DNA of 62,857 nt from Aureococcus anophagefferens (GCF_000186865.1 NW_008705571.1:679074-741930), one strand, 5' to 3'. Shown: positions 51,701 to 60,510, numbered from the stretch's first letter. Program-made: numbers and translations. Notes: generated by a model not told the origin, from the sequence alone.

Positions 51701-53928
51701 TCTGCGCGCGGCTCGCGTCGGCGCGGAGCGCCGACGACCTCGCCGCCGCGCGCGCGCGCGCGACGGCGACGGCGGCCGAGTCCGACGTCTGGGCGCTCGG
51801 CGCGCTCGCGCTCAACCTCTTCGAGCCGCGGCGCCTGCGCTACGCCGCGGCGCCGCCGCCCCCGAGGAAGAAGAAGCCCGACGGCGACGACGACGGCCAC
51901 GAGGAGGAGGACGACGACCCGGCCGCGGGCGCGACGACGCCCGACGAGGTCCGCGCCGCGCGCCTCGCGGACGTCTCCGGCGAGAACGCGGCCGAGGCCT
52001 TCCGCGCCTACTGCGCCAAGGGCGACAAGGGCGCGAGCATGGGGCCCGAGGCGGCGCGCGACTGGCTGCGGTCCGCCGCGGAGAAGGCGCTCGCGCGCGC
52101 GGACCGCGGCGCGGCGACGACGCACCGCGGCGCGCACTTCCTCGTCGGCGTCTGCGGCAAGGACGCGACGGGTCCAGTAGCAGCGCCTCGCGTCCCGTCG
52201 GAACTTTTGAATGATGGCGCCCCCGCCGCAGGTCGCCACGTGCTGCGCCACCTCGACGGCCCGCGGCTCCTCAAGCTCGCGGGGGACCCGTTCCGCCTCG
52301 CGGCGGCCCTCGACCCGCAGATCTTCGGCGACGACGCGAGCTTCGTGTCCGCGCAGTCGGGCGGGAGCGTCGACGCGGCGTCGCCGGCCGTCGCGGCGGC
52401 CGCGCTCGCCGCGCGCGCCGTCGACGACGCGTTCGAGCGCTACCCGCTGCCCGCGGAGGTGCGGACCCTCGTCGAGCGCTGCCTCCACGTCGAGGTCTCC
52501 CAGCGGCCCCGCGACGCGGCGGGCCCGCTCGCGGTCCTCGACCTCGCGACGCGGCGCCACCGGGGCCACGCCGCGCGCGACGACGACGGCGGCGGCGAGA
52601 TCCGGGCGACGGAGCCCGGCGCGCACAAGGACCGGGACCTCGTCTGCATCGAGCTCGGCCTCGCGCTCGTCCGCCACGACCTCGCGGAGGTCGCGGCGCC
52701 CTTCTTCGACGAGGCCACGGCCGCGATCCTCGACGACTCGTTCGACGTGCGCCACGGCGCGCGCGCGACGCGCGGCGACCGCAACGACGCCCACACGGCG
52801 GAGCTCAAGGGCGTCAAGATGGACCGCCGCGCCGCCGTCTTCCTCGCCGCCGCCGCGGGCGCGGCGGCCGTCGGCGACGGCGCGCGCGGCATCGCCTACC
52901 TCACGCGCGCCGTCAAGCTCCGCCGCGACCGCTACCTCGGCGACGGCCACCCCATGGTCGCGTCGGCCCTCTGCGCGCTCGCCGCGGCCCAGCACCGCCA
53001 CGCGCCGGGCTCGCCGCAGTCGCAGGTCGCGCACGAGTGGGCCATCGAGGCGCTCCGGAAGACGCGCGGCGCGGAGCACCACCCCATGGACGTCGCGCTC
53101 CTCGCGCGCATGGGCATGGACGCCATGAAGTCCGACGAGATGCTCAAGGGCTTCCAGATCATGGACCAGACGCGGCGCGTCCTCGCGGCCATGGCGCCGG
53201 GCGGCGCCGAGCGACGGCGGGGTCTCGTTTATTTCGACGTCGCGTCTCGTAGGCGCCGGGCGACGCGAACCACGTCAAGGCCGCGCTCGCCGAGGACGAG
53301 CGCAAGGCGCTCATCGACCAGTACGAGGACCGCGACGCGCCGGAGCAGCACACGCGCGGCGTCGCGCGAGCCCGCGTCGGAAGCGCGCGGTCTTTGGCCG
53401 AACGTCCCATCGACGCAGGTCCTCGCGCTGCCCCGCGGCGCGGCCTCGGCCGTCGCGCGGCACAAGGCCATGCGCAAGTACGGGCGCCGCGACCGCGAGC
53501 TCCCCGGCGGCGGCCGCCGCGGCGACGACGACGACTCCTTCTCGGGCTCCGAGGCCTTCACGTCGAGCGGCGGCGAGGAGGGCGACGACGCGAACGACCT
53601 CGGCGGCGAGCACCGGAGCCAGGCGCGCCGCAACGGCCCGGAGCTCTACCGCGCGCTCGACGAGACCGTCGCCGGCACGCTCGGCTTCGACCTCATGTGC
53701 CTCGACTACATCCTGCCGACGCCGAACCTCGACCTCGCCGCGAGCATCGACGTGCCCGAGCCCGTCCCGGAGAAGAAGGCGCGCGACGGCTCCGAGTCCG
53801 GCTCGGACATCGAGGACGTGCCCGAGGACAAGCCGCTCTACCTGCTCCCGGAGAACCAGCACCACCCGCCCGAGTTCCTGACCGGCGCGGCGCCGCAGCG
53901 GTTCCCGGTGCACATCGCGGGGACGTAA
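45780..53928 (+). CDS. Multi-C2 domain, pseudokinase and TPR protein
   Basis: Proposed exons are 45780-46606, 46754-46958, 47105-47426, 47700-49445, 49502-50808, 50867-51058, 51113-51248, 51314-52171, 52232-53193, 53253-53360 and 53419-53928; all phases close, 2390 residues. At least six C2 domains occupy residues ~25-1030, each with an (R)GLxxMD..SDPxVKL start and a VEDxDxxSxxDFMG strand; the sixth is degenerate, and a seventh may follow. Many calcium-binding Asp are kept in domains 1-5. A kinase-fold region (~1480-1965) lacks the beta-3 Lys, has VHGSLSHDS for HRD and TSFELA for DFG, but keeps YRSPEV, DVWALGALALNLFEP and a terminal Arg (CLHVEVSQRP): a pseudokinase. TPR-like helices follow (ARGIAYLTRAVKLRRDRYLG). 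A membrane-tethered, calcium-responsive scaffold is a plausible inference. Confidence 0.8.
46607..46753 (+). mobile_element. Family B-like introner intron (147 bp) with a 70-bp internal duplication
   Basis: The donor is GTCGGGGT; acceptor CGAAACGCAG before GCTCGAGC. The TSD is weak. GACGCGGGAAACACGAGAGG at 46621 recurs with minor changes at 46691, each copy ending in ATGATCGCTC. Confidence 0.7.
46959..47104 (+). mobile_element. Family B introner intron (146 bp)
   Basis: The donor is GTCCCAGG, then GCCGGGCCGACAGAAGGGTG; acceptor CCCACCCCTCAG before GTCCAGGG. Splicing gives ELCVGLVQGRDLLPMD, restoring the C2 start. Confidence 0.85.
47427..47699 (+). mobile_element. Family B introner intron (273 bp), TSD 7/8, GC donor
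   Basis: GCGACGAG plus CAGGGCCGACAAAGGGTG; ends GTTCTCGCCCTCAG before GCGACAAG. Splicing gives WYALGDKDGVVAGDD. Confidence 0.88.
49446..49501 (+). mobile_element. Introner-type intron (56 bp)
   Basis: The donor is GTGCGCGC, then CGGCGTCTCGGCG; acceptor CGTCGCCGTAG before GCTTCGGC. Splicing gives EPNEIGFGAVQVRER. Confidence 0.78.
50809..50866 (+). mobile_element. Introner-type intron (58 bp)
   Basis: The donor is GTTAGCGA; acceptor CCCCCTTCTGCAG before GTTCTCGC (5/8). Splicing gives VIRPDVLAAGDAVSFKL. Confidence 0.75.
51059..51112 (+). mobile_element. Family A introner intron (54 bp), TSD 6/8, GC donor
   Basis: GCCCGCGC plus CCGCGTCCCGCGACCG; ends GCTTCGTATAG before GTCTGCGC. Removing it avoids an in-frame stop and gives VEILVCARLDRL. 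Confidence 0.82.
51249..51313 (+). mobile_element. Family A introner intron (65 bp), TSD 7/8, GC donor
   Basis: GCGCGCGC plus CGGCGTCCCGCGAGAG; ends CGTGCTCCGCAG before GCACGCGC. Splicing gives FLNGTRAPFFFLPAA. Confidence 0.82.
52172..52231 (+). mobile_element. Introner-type intron (60 bp), TSD weak
   Basis: The donor is GTCCAGTA with CGCGTCCCGTCGG inside; acceptor CCCCCGCCGCAG before GTCGCCAC. It is a multiple of three and open, so read-through is formally possible. Confidence 0.6.
53194..53252 (+). mobile_element. Introner-type intron (59 bp), perfect TSD GCGCCGGG, GC donor
   Basis: GCGCCGGG plus CGGCGCCGAGCGACGG; ends CGCGTCTCGTAG before GCGCCGGG. Splicing gives AAMAPGDANHVKAAL. Confidence 0.87.
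53361..53418 (+). mobile_element. Introner-type intron (58 bp)
   Basis: The donor is GTCGCGCG; acceptor CCATCGACGCAG before GTCCTCGC (5/8). Splicing gives HTRGVLALPRGAAS. Confidence 0.75.
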
Positions 53929-54157
53929 CGCGTGTGTTTGTCGGTCTCTGGGTGACTGCCTTACGACGGCGCGCGCGTGTTTGGAGGGGCGGCCGTCGGG
54001 GAGCGCCGGTTCGGGAGGCGCGGGTCAGCCCACGACGGCCTGCTTCGCCTTGTTTTCGCGGTCCTCGGGCGTCTCGATGAAGACGCCGTGCTCGCGTGAG
54101 GTGAGCCGCTTGCCGCTTCGGCCTGCGCGGCGACGCGCCGCAGCGCGACCAAGCGCG

Positions 54158-55453
54158 ATGGATCGTCTCAGCGACGACACGGTCATCACCATCCTGAAGT
54201 TCTTGAGGCCGCGCGAACTCGAAAGCGTCGCCTCGGCGAGCCGCGCGCTCTCGGAGCGCGACGCCGTCTGGCACGAGCTCGCGCGCGAGCTGGTGGGGAC
54301 GCGCGGCGGCGGCGGCCGCCCCTCGGGCCGGAGCAGCGCGCGGCTGCGGCTCACGGGCAAGCAGACCTACGCCAAGGTCCACGCGCTGCGACTCTCCAAC
54401 TCCGAGGAGGCGCGGAACAAATTCGACGGCGCGAAGAAGGTCTCGCTGGCCGCGCTCCGCTCCGTGCTCAAGGACTGGAGCCCGCTCGACCTGAACGCCC
54501 GCGGCTCCTCGGGATGCAGCTTCCTGCACAGCATCATCTCGGACGCGCGTCTGACGAAGGGCCAGACGTTGCAGTGCGCGCGCGAGTTGGTCGATCGCTG
54601 GGGCGCGGACGTCAACGTCTCCAACGACCTCGACCTCTCGCCGCTCCACTCGGCGGCGGCGCTCGGAGACCTCAGGACCGTCGAGTTCCTCGTGGAGCGC
54701 GGCGCGAGCCTCGGCCAGCGCGGCGCGCACCCGAACGGCTTCGTCGGCGCGCCGGTGCGGCCCGGGCAGCGCGCGCGCACGGCGAAGGAGTGGGCCGAGA
54801 CGTTCGGCAACGCCGACGTCGTCGACTTCATCGCGGCGCGCGAGCCGGCGGCGGCGGTCGCCGGCGAGCCCGCCGCGACCGCCGCCGGCGAGCCGTCGCC
54901 GTCGCCGCGAAAGAAGCGCCGCAAGCGCCGCGAGCTGTTCTGCTACCCGACGTGCCGACACGGCCGCGAGAACGCGGGCAACATGATCCACTGCGAGGGC
55001 GGATGCGAGCGCTGGTTCCACCTCGAGTGCGTCAACATGTCCGACGAGGCGTTCAAGACGATGGTCCGCGACGAGGACGCGAAGTTCGCGTGCCCCGAGT
55101 GCGAGACCGGCGTCGCCTTCCGCTACGAGCCCGTCGCGCCGCCCGCCGAAGTGCCGCTTCCCGAAGCGCCGCCCGCCGAAGTGCCGCTTCCCGAAGCGCC
55201 GCTCGCCGAGGCCGCGCCGCCCGCCGAAGCGCCGCTTCCCGAAGCGCCGCCGCTCCTCGCGGCCTTCGTCGCTCCCGGGCCGAGCTCGCTGGAGCTCGAG
55301 GCGGACGCGCTCGGCGGCTGGCTCGACGCGGAGGCGGGATGGCTCCTCGACGCCGCGCCTCCCCCGGCCGCCGAGACGACGCCGCCTCCGTCGGTCGCGG
55401 GGACGACGACCCCTCCCGTCGCCATCGCCCAGACCCCGACGACCCTCGCATAA
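54158..55453 (+). CDS. F-box, ankyrin and PHD-finger protein
   Basis: 431 residues from MDRLSDDTVITILKFL; the frame is open upstream, but this Met starts the F-box. Order: F-box (about 1-45, LRPRELESVASASRAL), ankyrin repeats (about 110-235, SGCSFLHSIIS and LSPLHSAAALGDLRTVEFLV), a basic nuclear-localisation-like run (KKRRKRR), a PHD finger (about 265-320: CYPTCRHG...MIHCEGGCERWFHLECV...CPEC), then repeated VPLPEAPPAE and an acidic/Trp tail. It is likely a substrate receptor of an SCF-type ubiquitin ligase acting on chromatin; both roles are inferred from domains. Its stop is only 4 bp from that of the convergent PH-domain gene. Confidence 0.85.
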   Translation: MDRLSDDTVITILKFLRPRELESVASASRALSERDAVWHELARELVGTRGGGGRPSGRSSARLRLTGKQTYAKVHALRLSNSEEARNKFDGAKKVSLAALRSVLKDWSPLDLNARGSSGCSFLHSIISDARLTKGQTLQCARELVDRWGADVNVSNDLDLSPLHSAAALGDLRTVEFLVERGASLGQRGAHPNGFVGAPVRPGQRARTAKEWAETFGNADVVDFIAAREPAAAVAGEPAATAAGEPSPSPRKKRRKRRELFCYPTCRHGRENAGNMIHCEGGCERWFHLECVNMSDEAFKTMVRDEDAKFACPECETGVAFRYEPVAPPAEVPLPEAPPAEVPLPEAPLAEAAPPAEAPLPEAPPLLAAFVAPGPSSLELEADALGGWLDAEAGWLLDAAPPPAAETTPPPSVAGTTTPPVAIAQTPTTLA

Positions 55454-55457
55454 AAGC

Positions 55458-56559
55458 TCAGTTGATACTCATGTTCTGGTGGACGGGGTTCGCGGTCGAC
55501 GGCGCGGCCGCGCGGCGGTTCACGATGCTCTGGAGCGCGCGGCTCCATTGGGCGCGCGTCTCGTTGCTGTCGGTGGCCACGACGAGTTCCTGCACGGCCG
55601 TCGCGTCGCGGCAGGAGATCGTGAGGCCGAAGGCGGGCACGCCCGGCGACGCGACGGTGATCGGCGCGACCTGGACGTCGCCGGAGGAGAGCGACACGTA
55701 GCCGCGGGGCGGCGCGGCCGACGACGACGACCAGCTCAGCTCGCCGGAGGCCGAGAGCGTGAAGTAGCGGCTGTTCCAGCGCTTGAGGTACGCGGACTGC
55801 TTCATGAGCCAGCCGCAGAGCGTGACGTTGGCCGGCCGCGCGGACCCGCCGGCGACGACCGTCGCGCCCGCGGGGCCGGCGCCGCCGCCGACGTCCGGGG
55901 GCAGGTTCGAGCCGCCCTGGGGCAGCGCGATCTCGATGAAGTCCTCGCGCCGCAGGCCGAACTGGCGGAACGAGAACTTGCTCGTGACCCGCTTGATCGT
56001 GCTGTACGTCGCGACGACGAAGAGCGCGAAGACCGCCGCGACGGTGATCGCCGCCTCCGGCGGGTAGCGCCAGGCCGCGAGGCACGTCGCCTGGACGACC
56101 TTGCAGAGCAGCCCGGCCCAGAAGAGCCGGAGCGCGAGCTTCCGCTGCACGAAGATCCGCGAGACCGCGAGCGCCATGGACCCCGCGGGGCCGCGGATCG
56201 CCTGCGGCGGGGGTCGCGCGACGTCGGCGCGCGGGCGCGGGGCGTCCCGGGACGCCGCGGCGCGCGAGCGCGGGCCCGTGGAGCATCGTGTAGATGGCCA
56301 CGAGCAGCGTCAGCAGATTTAGCGAGATCGTGACGGACGAGAGAATCCAGGCGAGGGTCGAGAAGTGGTTCGTCGCCGATTCTTTGCTCACGGTCTCGGG
56401 CTCGATGTAGAGAGACTCCAGCGAGGTCTCGGCGAAGAAGGCCGCGAGCGAGGCGATGACGCCGAGGTTGTCGGTGAACAAAGTCAGCTCCTTGAAGCGG
56501 ATCTCCGTGGCCCGCTGGTTGACCATGGTCTGCGTGGAGCGCACATTCGCCTGAATCAT
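55458..56559 (-). CDS. Multi-pass membrane protein with C-terminal PH domain
   Basis: Exons (minus) 56559-56266 and 56201-55458 give 345 residues from MIQANVRSTQTMVNQRATE. Hydrophobic segments: DNLGVIASLAAFFAETSL, TLAWILSSVTISLNLLTLLV, LFWAGLLCKVVQATCLAAW and AITVAAVFALFVVATYSTI. MLHGPALAIRGPAGSM lies at the splice junction. Residues about 235-330 are a pleckstrin-homology domain (LCGWLMKQSAYLKRWNSRYF ... TRAQWSRALQSIV with its terminal Trp helix). The four-helix core is reminiscent of Orai-like channels, but I cannot confirm that. The PH domain suggests phosphoinositide-dependent localisation. Confidence 0.75.
56202..56265 (-). mobile_element. Family A introner intron (64 bp), TSD 6/8, GC donor
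   Basis: On the minus strand GCGCGCCG plus CGGCGTCCCGGGACGCC; ends CCCCCGCCGCAG before GCGATCCG. Splicing gives HGPALAIRGPAGSM. Confidence 0.83.
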
Positions 56560-56714
56560 GGCTGCGATTCACCGACGGCGCGGCGCGCCGCGGGTCGGTC
56601 GTCGAGGGCGCCCCGGCGCAGTGGAGGAGAACGGCAGCCCGAGTTAGTTCTCACCTTCTGCACCCATTTTAGTTGCACTTCAACATCGAAGCAGCCCATC
56701 GAGCCCTCTCGGCC

Positions 56715-57797
56715 ATGGCCTCGATGATGGACGCCGCGACCGCGGTCAAGAAGGGCGCGCCCTTCTGCCACGTCTACGATTTTGACGCGACGAGCGCGTG
56801 CCTGCTGTGGTCCACAATCGCGAAGGCGCCGTGCTACACGTTGCAGATGCGCGTGGTGACCGAAGGCGGCGGCTTCCCGCAGTGGAAGACGCTCTCGGCC
56901 TCCGTCAAGGGCCAGCGCGTGCGCAAGAACAAGCTCGACGCGGACACGGCCTACGAATTTCGCGTCGCGGCCATGGTCGAGAACGCGACCACGAAATCGA
57001 CGTTCACGCTGGGCACGCAGCAGGACAAGGACGCGCTCAAGGCCGGCGCGTACTCCGCGCCCGCGCTGCTGCAGAAGCGGTCGGCGCCCGCGCTCGCCGC
57101 GCCGGTCGTCTTCGACGCCGACGGGGACAGCGCGACGGTCACGTGGTCCGGCGGCTCGCCGCCCTTCGCGCTCCAGTACGCGCTCGCGGACGACGAGGCC
57201 GCGCTCGGCGTCAACGGCGGCGGGCCCTGGAAGCTCGCGGCGGCGCGCATCAACGGCCACGTCGCGCGGAAGAAGAACCTCCAGAGCGGCAAGAAGTACG
57301 CGTGGCGCGTCAAGGAGAGCGACGCGCCGAACTGCGCGTGGTCGCGCGCGTGCGACGAATCGCCGATCCCCGTGCCCCACGCGTTCATGCCGCGGGTCTT
57401 CGGCGAGTTCCTCGCCGACAAGGGCGGCGCGAAGCGCCCGACGGGCATCGCCCTCGCGGGCAAGGTCGTCGCCGTCTACGCGGGCGCCTCGTGGGACGAC
57501 GGCAGCAACGAGTTCGAGCCGCGCCTCGCCAAGGACTACGCCGCGCTCAAGGCCGCCGGCAAGCCCTTCGAGGTCGTGTGGCTCAGCGAGGAGAACGACG
57601 AGTTCGAGCACGCGCGGCACCAGGCGTCGATCCCCTGGTTCTCCGTGCCCTACAAACGCGCCGAGCGGGAGACGGCCCTGGAGCACTTCCACATCTCGAG
57701 CCTCCCGCGCCTCGTCATCATCTCCCCCGCCGGCAAGGTCCTCGTCGACAACGCCGCCGCCGACGTCGCGACGAACTTCGACGCCTGGGTCGCTTAA
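56715..57797 (+). CDS. FN3-like repeats fused to a redox-dead nucleoredoxin-like thioredoxin fold
   Basis: 360 residues from MASMMDAATAV. Two FN3-like domains come first (about 15-105 and 130-215; TAYEFRVAAMVENATT, KKYAWRVKESDAPN). Then a tryparedoxin/nucleoredoxin-like domain begins at about 235: GKVVAVYAGASWDDGSNEFEP, LKAAGKPFEVVWLSEENDEF, IPWFSVPYKR, HISSLPRLVIISPAGKV. The fold signature is strong, but the catalytic WCPPC is replaced by WDDGS, so disulfide chemistry is not expected. It is probably a binding or scaffold protein. The FN3 parts resemble the small protein at 40088. Confidence 0.82.
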   Translation: MASMMDAATAVKKGAPFCHVYDFDATSACLLWSTIAKAPCYTLQMRVVTEGGGFPQWKTLSASVKGQRVRKNKLDADTAYEFRVAAMVENATTKSTFTLGTQQDKDALKAGAYSAPALLQKRSAPALAAPVVFDADGDSATVTWSGGSPPFALQYALADDEAALGVNGGGPWKLAAARINGHVARKKNLQSGKKYAWRVKESDAPNCAWSRACDESPIPVPHAFMPRVFGEFLADKGGAKRPTGIALAGKVVAVYAGASWDDGSNEFEPRLAKDYAALKAAGKPFEVVWLSEENDEFEHARHQASIPWFSVPYKRAERETALEHFHISSLPRLVIISPAGKVLVDNAAADVATNFDAWVA

Positions 57798-58267
57798 TCG
57801 CTTAGCATGGAACCGGATCAACATGCATTCAGCCGCGGCGCCGCGGCCTCAGTCGGCCGCGGCGGCCCACGCGCTCCGCTCGACCTCAACCACGAAGGCT
57901 CAACGCAAAAGTAAGGCGCGTAGCTACCCGCTGGGAATTGACGAACAATCGGTCGGCAGGTCGAGTCTCGCCAGGGCAAAAAAAAGACGCGTCTTCCAGC
58001 GGTGCCAGCGAGAACCACCTCATACCCTTGACTTTTTACGCTCTTGATGGGTCCGGCATCCTCCTTTTACTCCGGTCCTGGGTTTTGTGCGAGTGGCGCG
58101 GTGCCCGCGGACGTCTGAGTTGCAGATCAGTTTCCGAGCACTTGAGGTTCTTGTTGAGGCGAGCCCTAGTTTTGCTCGACGCATGGGAAGCTTTGCCACA
58201 CTGTCACGCTTTTGCACACGCGCAATACAACAGCTGACACACGCCGCGGGCGGCGAGCGCCTCCTCG
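57798..58267. other. Intergenic region, 470 bp
   Basis: It lies between two same-strand genes and is less GC-rich than the coding sequence. It has a short A run (about 57977-57986), but I see no convincing open frame, introner element or promoter motif. Confidence 0.5.
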
Positions 58268-60508
58268 ATGACGCCGACGGACCAGCGCATCCGTTCCGAC
58301 AGTTCGTGGAGCGAGGCGTACAGCTACGCCTCCGATCTGACAGACCCCATGGCGCCAGCGAGGCGGTCCGCATCGTCCACGGGCTGGCCCAACGACGACG
58401 TGGAGAACCTGCGAAGCCGCGGCTTCGCGTCGGTCGCCGCCGATCTCTCGCACGCCGCGGCCCTGCGCGCCGCGGGCGGATTCTTCGAGCAGATCGCTCC
58501 GATCAAGGCTCTCGCCGTGGCGCCGCGCTACCTCGCCGCCACTCGCGGTTACGTCGGTGCGTTCACGGAGAACTACAGCAGCCTCGGCGGCGTCGCGGGC
58601 CGGCCCAACGACGACGTGGAGAAATTTCGGCTAGGCGTGTGGTTGCCGTTCGACGGGACCCCCGCGCCCGACCTCGGGAACGCCTGGCCGTCGTCGGCGC
58701 CGGGCTTCGACGGCGCGGCCTTCCGCGACGACGGGACCCCCGCGCCCGACCTCGGGAACGCCTGGCCGTCGTCGGCGCCGGGCTTCGACGGCGCGGCCTT
58801 CCGCGACGCGCTCGAGCGCTACGGCGCGGATCTGGCCCGCGAGGCGGTCCGCATCGTCCGCGAGTGCGCGTCGCGGCTCGGCTTCGACGCGCCGACGAGG
58901 GGCTGCGCGGCGACCTTGACGCTCAACTACTACGTCTGCGACGGCAGCGCGCCCGCGGGCGAGCCGCTCGTCGCGGAGCACACGGACGTCGGCGTGCTCA
59001 CGCTCGTCGCGTCCGACGGCGGCGGCTGCGCGGCGCTCGAGCTCCTGGGGGACGGCGAGTGGAGCCGCGCGCCGTTTCGCGGAGGCGCGGTCTTGGTGCA
59101 CGCCGCGGACTGCTTGCCGGAGCTCGTCCCCGGCGCGCGGACCGCGAGGCACCGCGTCGTCGCGACGGGCGAGCCCGGGACGCGCCTCTCCGCGGCGCTC
59201 TTCGTCGATTTCCCCGACGACCACGTCGTCGGCCCCGGCATGACCTACAAAACCTGGCGTCTATCGCGCGTGCGGCGGGCCATGGCGACGGCCAAGGCCG
59301 GCGCGCGGGGCAAGGCTTCCGCCCCTAGGCCGCGGGCCAAGGCCGCCGCGAGGCCGAGGCCGAACTCCTCGACGTCGCCGCGCGTGGAGAGCTCGTTTTT
59401 TTGCGCCGACGAGGCGCGCGTCGCCCTGCGCCTCGCGGCCCTCGCCGCCGAGCGGACCTCCGCGCCGCCGCTCCGCGCGCTCACCGCCGAGCAGGTCGAG
59501 CGCTTCAAGGTCGACGGGTTCCTCGTCGTGCCGAACGTTTTGGACGCGTCGGGCCTCGCGGCGGCGCGCCGCGGGCTCGAGGCCTCGCTCGCGAGGTACG
59601 GCGTCGACGCGAGCGACCCCGCGACGTTCCACGGCCTCCGGCGGCTCTCGTCGACGAACGGCGCGGGCGGCGTCCTGGACCTGTTCTACGAGCGCTGGAA
59701 GCTCGAGCTGAGTTTGGAGACCGTGAAATTCGCCGACGCGTACCGCGACTTGCTCGCCGCGACCTACGCCACGGGCGACCCGCTCTGGTCGCACCCCTAC
59801 GGCGACGACTGGGACCCGTCGGAGCTCTGGGCGCACGTGGACCGCATCGGCTGCCGGATTCCCGAGGCCGGCGAGGCCGGCGAGACCGGCGCCGACGGGA
59901 AACAGAAGGCCGGGAAGAAGAAGCGGATCCAGCGGTCGCTGACGCCGCACCTGGACTGCTGCCCGGACGCGCTGCACGCCGGCGGCGGCAAGGCCTTCCC
60001 CCGGTGGCGGCCGATCCAGTGCCTGCTCGCGCTCGACGCCGCGGAGCGCGCGGACGAGGGCGGCTTCGAGTGCGCGCCGGGCTTCCACGCCGCCTTCGCG
60101 GACTACTACGCGGACCGGCGCGCGCGCGCGTCCAAGGGCCTGCCCTGCGTCGGCGACTACGTGGCGCTCTCGCCGGGCGACGACGCCGCCGCCATGCGCC
60201 GCGTCGCGCACGTGCCCGTGCCCGCGGGCGCCGCGCTCTTCTGGGACCAGCGCGTCCCCCACGGGAACGCGCGCAGCAACCGCAAGGCCGAGCCCCGCGC
60301 CGTCGTCTACGGCGGCTTCCTGCCCCGGGGCGTGCCCATCAACGACGCCTACGCCGCGGAGCAGCGGCGGAGGCTCCGCGTCGGCGCGCCGCAGCCCGAC
60401 TTCTGGATCCACGGGCCGTCGTCGGAGCGCGGCGACCTCGTCCCGCCGGACCACGACGAGAACGTGCGCGGCCTCGGCCCGCACGCGCGGGACCTCCTGG
60501 GGCTCTAA
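58268..60508 (+). CDS. Double 2-oxoglutarate-Fe(II) oxygenase: IPNS-like plus PhyH-like domains
   Basis: 746 residues, no intron. The N-terminal half is an isopenicillin-N-synthase-type oxygenase: FGLVxxP-like FRLGVWLPF, metal site AEHTDVGVLTLV (about 235), second His in ARHRVVATG (about 294) and the 2OG-binding R.S in RLSAALF. A basic linker (about 345-380) leads to a PhyH-type domain: QVERFKVDGFLVVPNVL, metal site LTPHLDCCP (about 557) and second His in RVPHGNARSNRK (about 663). Both metal triads look complete, so two oxidation steps in one chain are possible; substrates are unknown. DGTPAPDLGNAWPSSAPGFD is duplicated (see repeat), and PNDDVE also occurs early (58382) in a partial copy of 58598-58623. 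Its stop is 2 bp from that of the convergent gene. Confidence 0.85.
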   Translation: MTPTDQRIRSDSSWSEAYSYASDLTDPMAPARRSASSTGWPNDDVENLRSRGFASVAADLSHAAALRAAGGFFEQIAPIKALAVAPRYLAATRGYVGAFTENYSSLGGVAGRPNDDVEKFRLGVWLPFDGTPAPDLGNAWPSSAPGFDGAAFRDDGTPAPDLGNAWPSSAPGFDGAAFRDALERYGADLAREAVRIVRECASRLGFDAPTRGCAATLTLNYYVCDGSAPAGEPLVAEHTDVGVLTLVASDGGGCAALELLGDGEWSRAPFRGGAVLVHAADCLPELVPGARTARHRVVATGEPGTRLSAALFVDFPDDHVVGPGMTYKTWRLSRVRRAMATAKAGARGKASAPRPRAKAAARPRPNSSTSPRVESSFFCADEARVALRLAALAAERTSAPPLRALTAEQVERFKVDGFLVVPNVLDASGLAAARRGLEASLARYGVDASDPATFHGLRRLSSTNGAGGVLDLFYERWKLELSLETVKFADAYRDLLAATYATGDPLWSHPYGDDWDPSELWAHVDRIGCRIPEAGEAGETGADGKQKAGKKKRIQRSLTPHLDCCPDALHAGGGKAFPRWRPIQCLLALDAAERADEGGFECAPGFHAAFADYYADRRARASKGLPCVGDYVALSPGDDAAAMRRVAHVPVPAGAALFWDQRVPHGNARSNRKAEPRAVVYGGFLPRGVPINDAYAAEQRRRLRVGAPQPDFWIHGPSSERGDLVPPDHDENVRGLGPHARDLLGL
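58652..58807 (+). repeat. 78-bp in-frame tandem duplication in the IPNS-like domain
   Basis: Copies 58652-58729 and 58730-58807 are essentially identical, encoding 26 residues twice (DGTPAPDLGNAWPSS...AAFRD). IPNS homologues would have one copy, so it is recent or an assembly artefact. Confidence 0.95.
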
Positions 60509-60510
60509 AT

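Noticed and set aside
3154..56265. Possible selection for introns of length divisible by three
   Set aside because: Ten of 29 introns are multiples of three, about the one third expected by chance.
57798..58267. Small proteins in the gap before the double oxygenase
   Set aside because: Short, unrelated frames on both strands without domains or coding-like composition.
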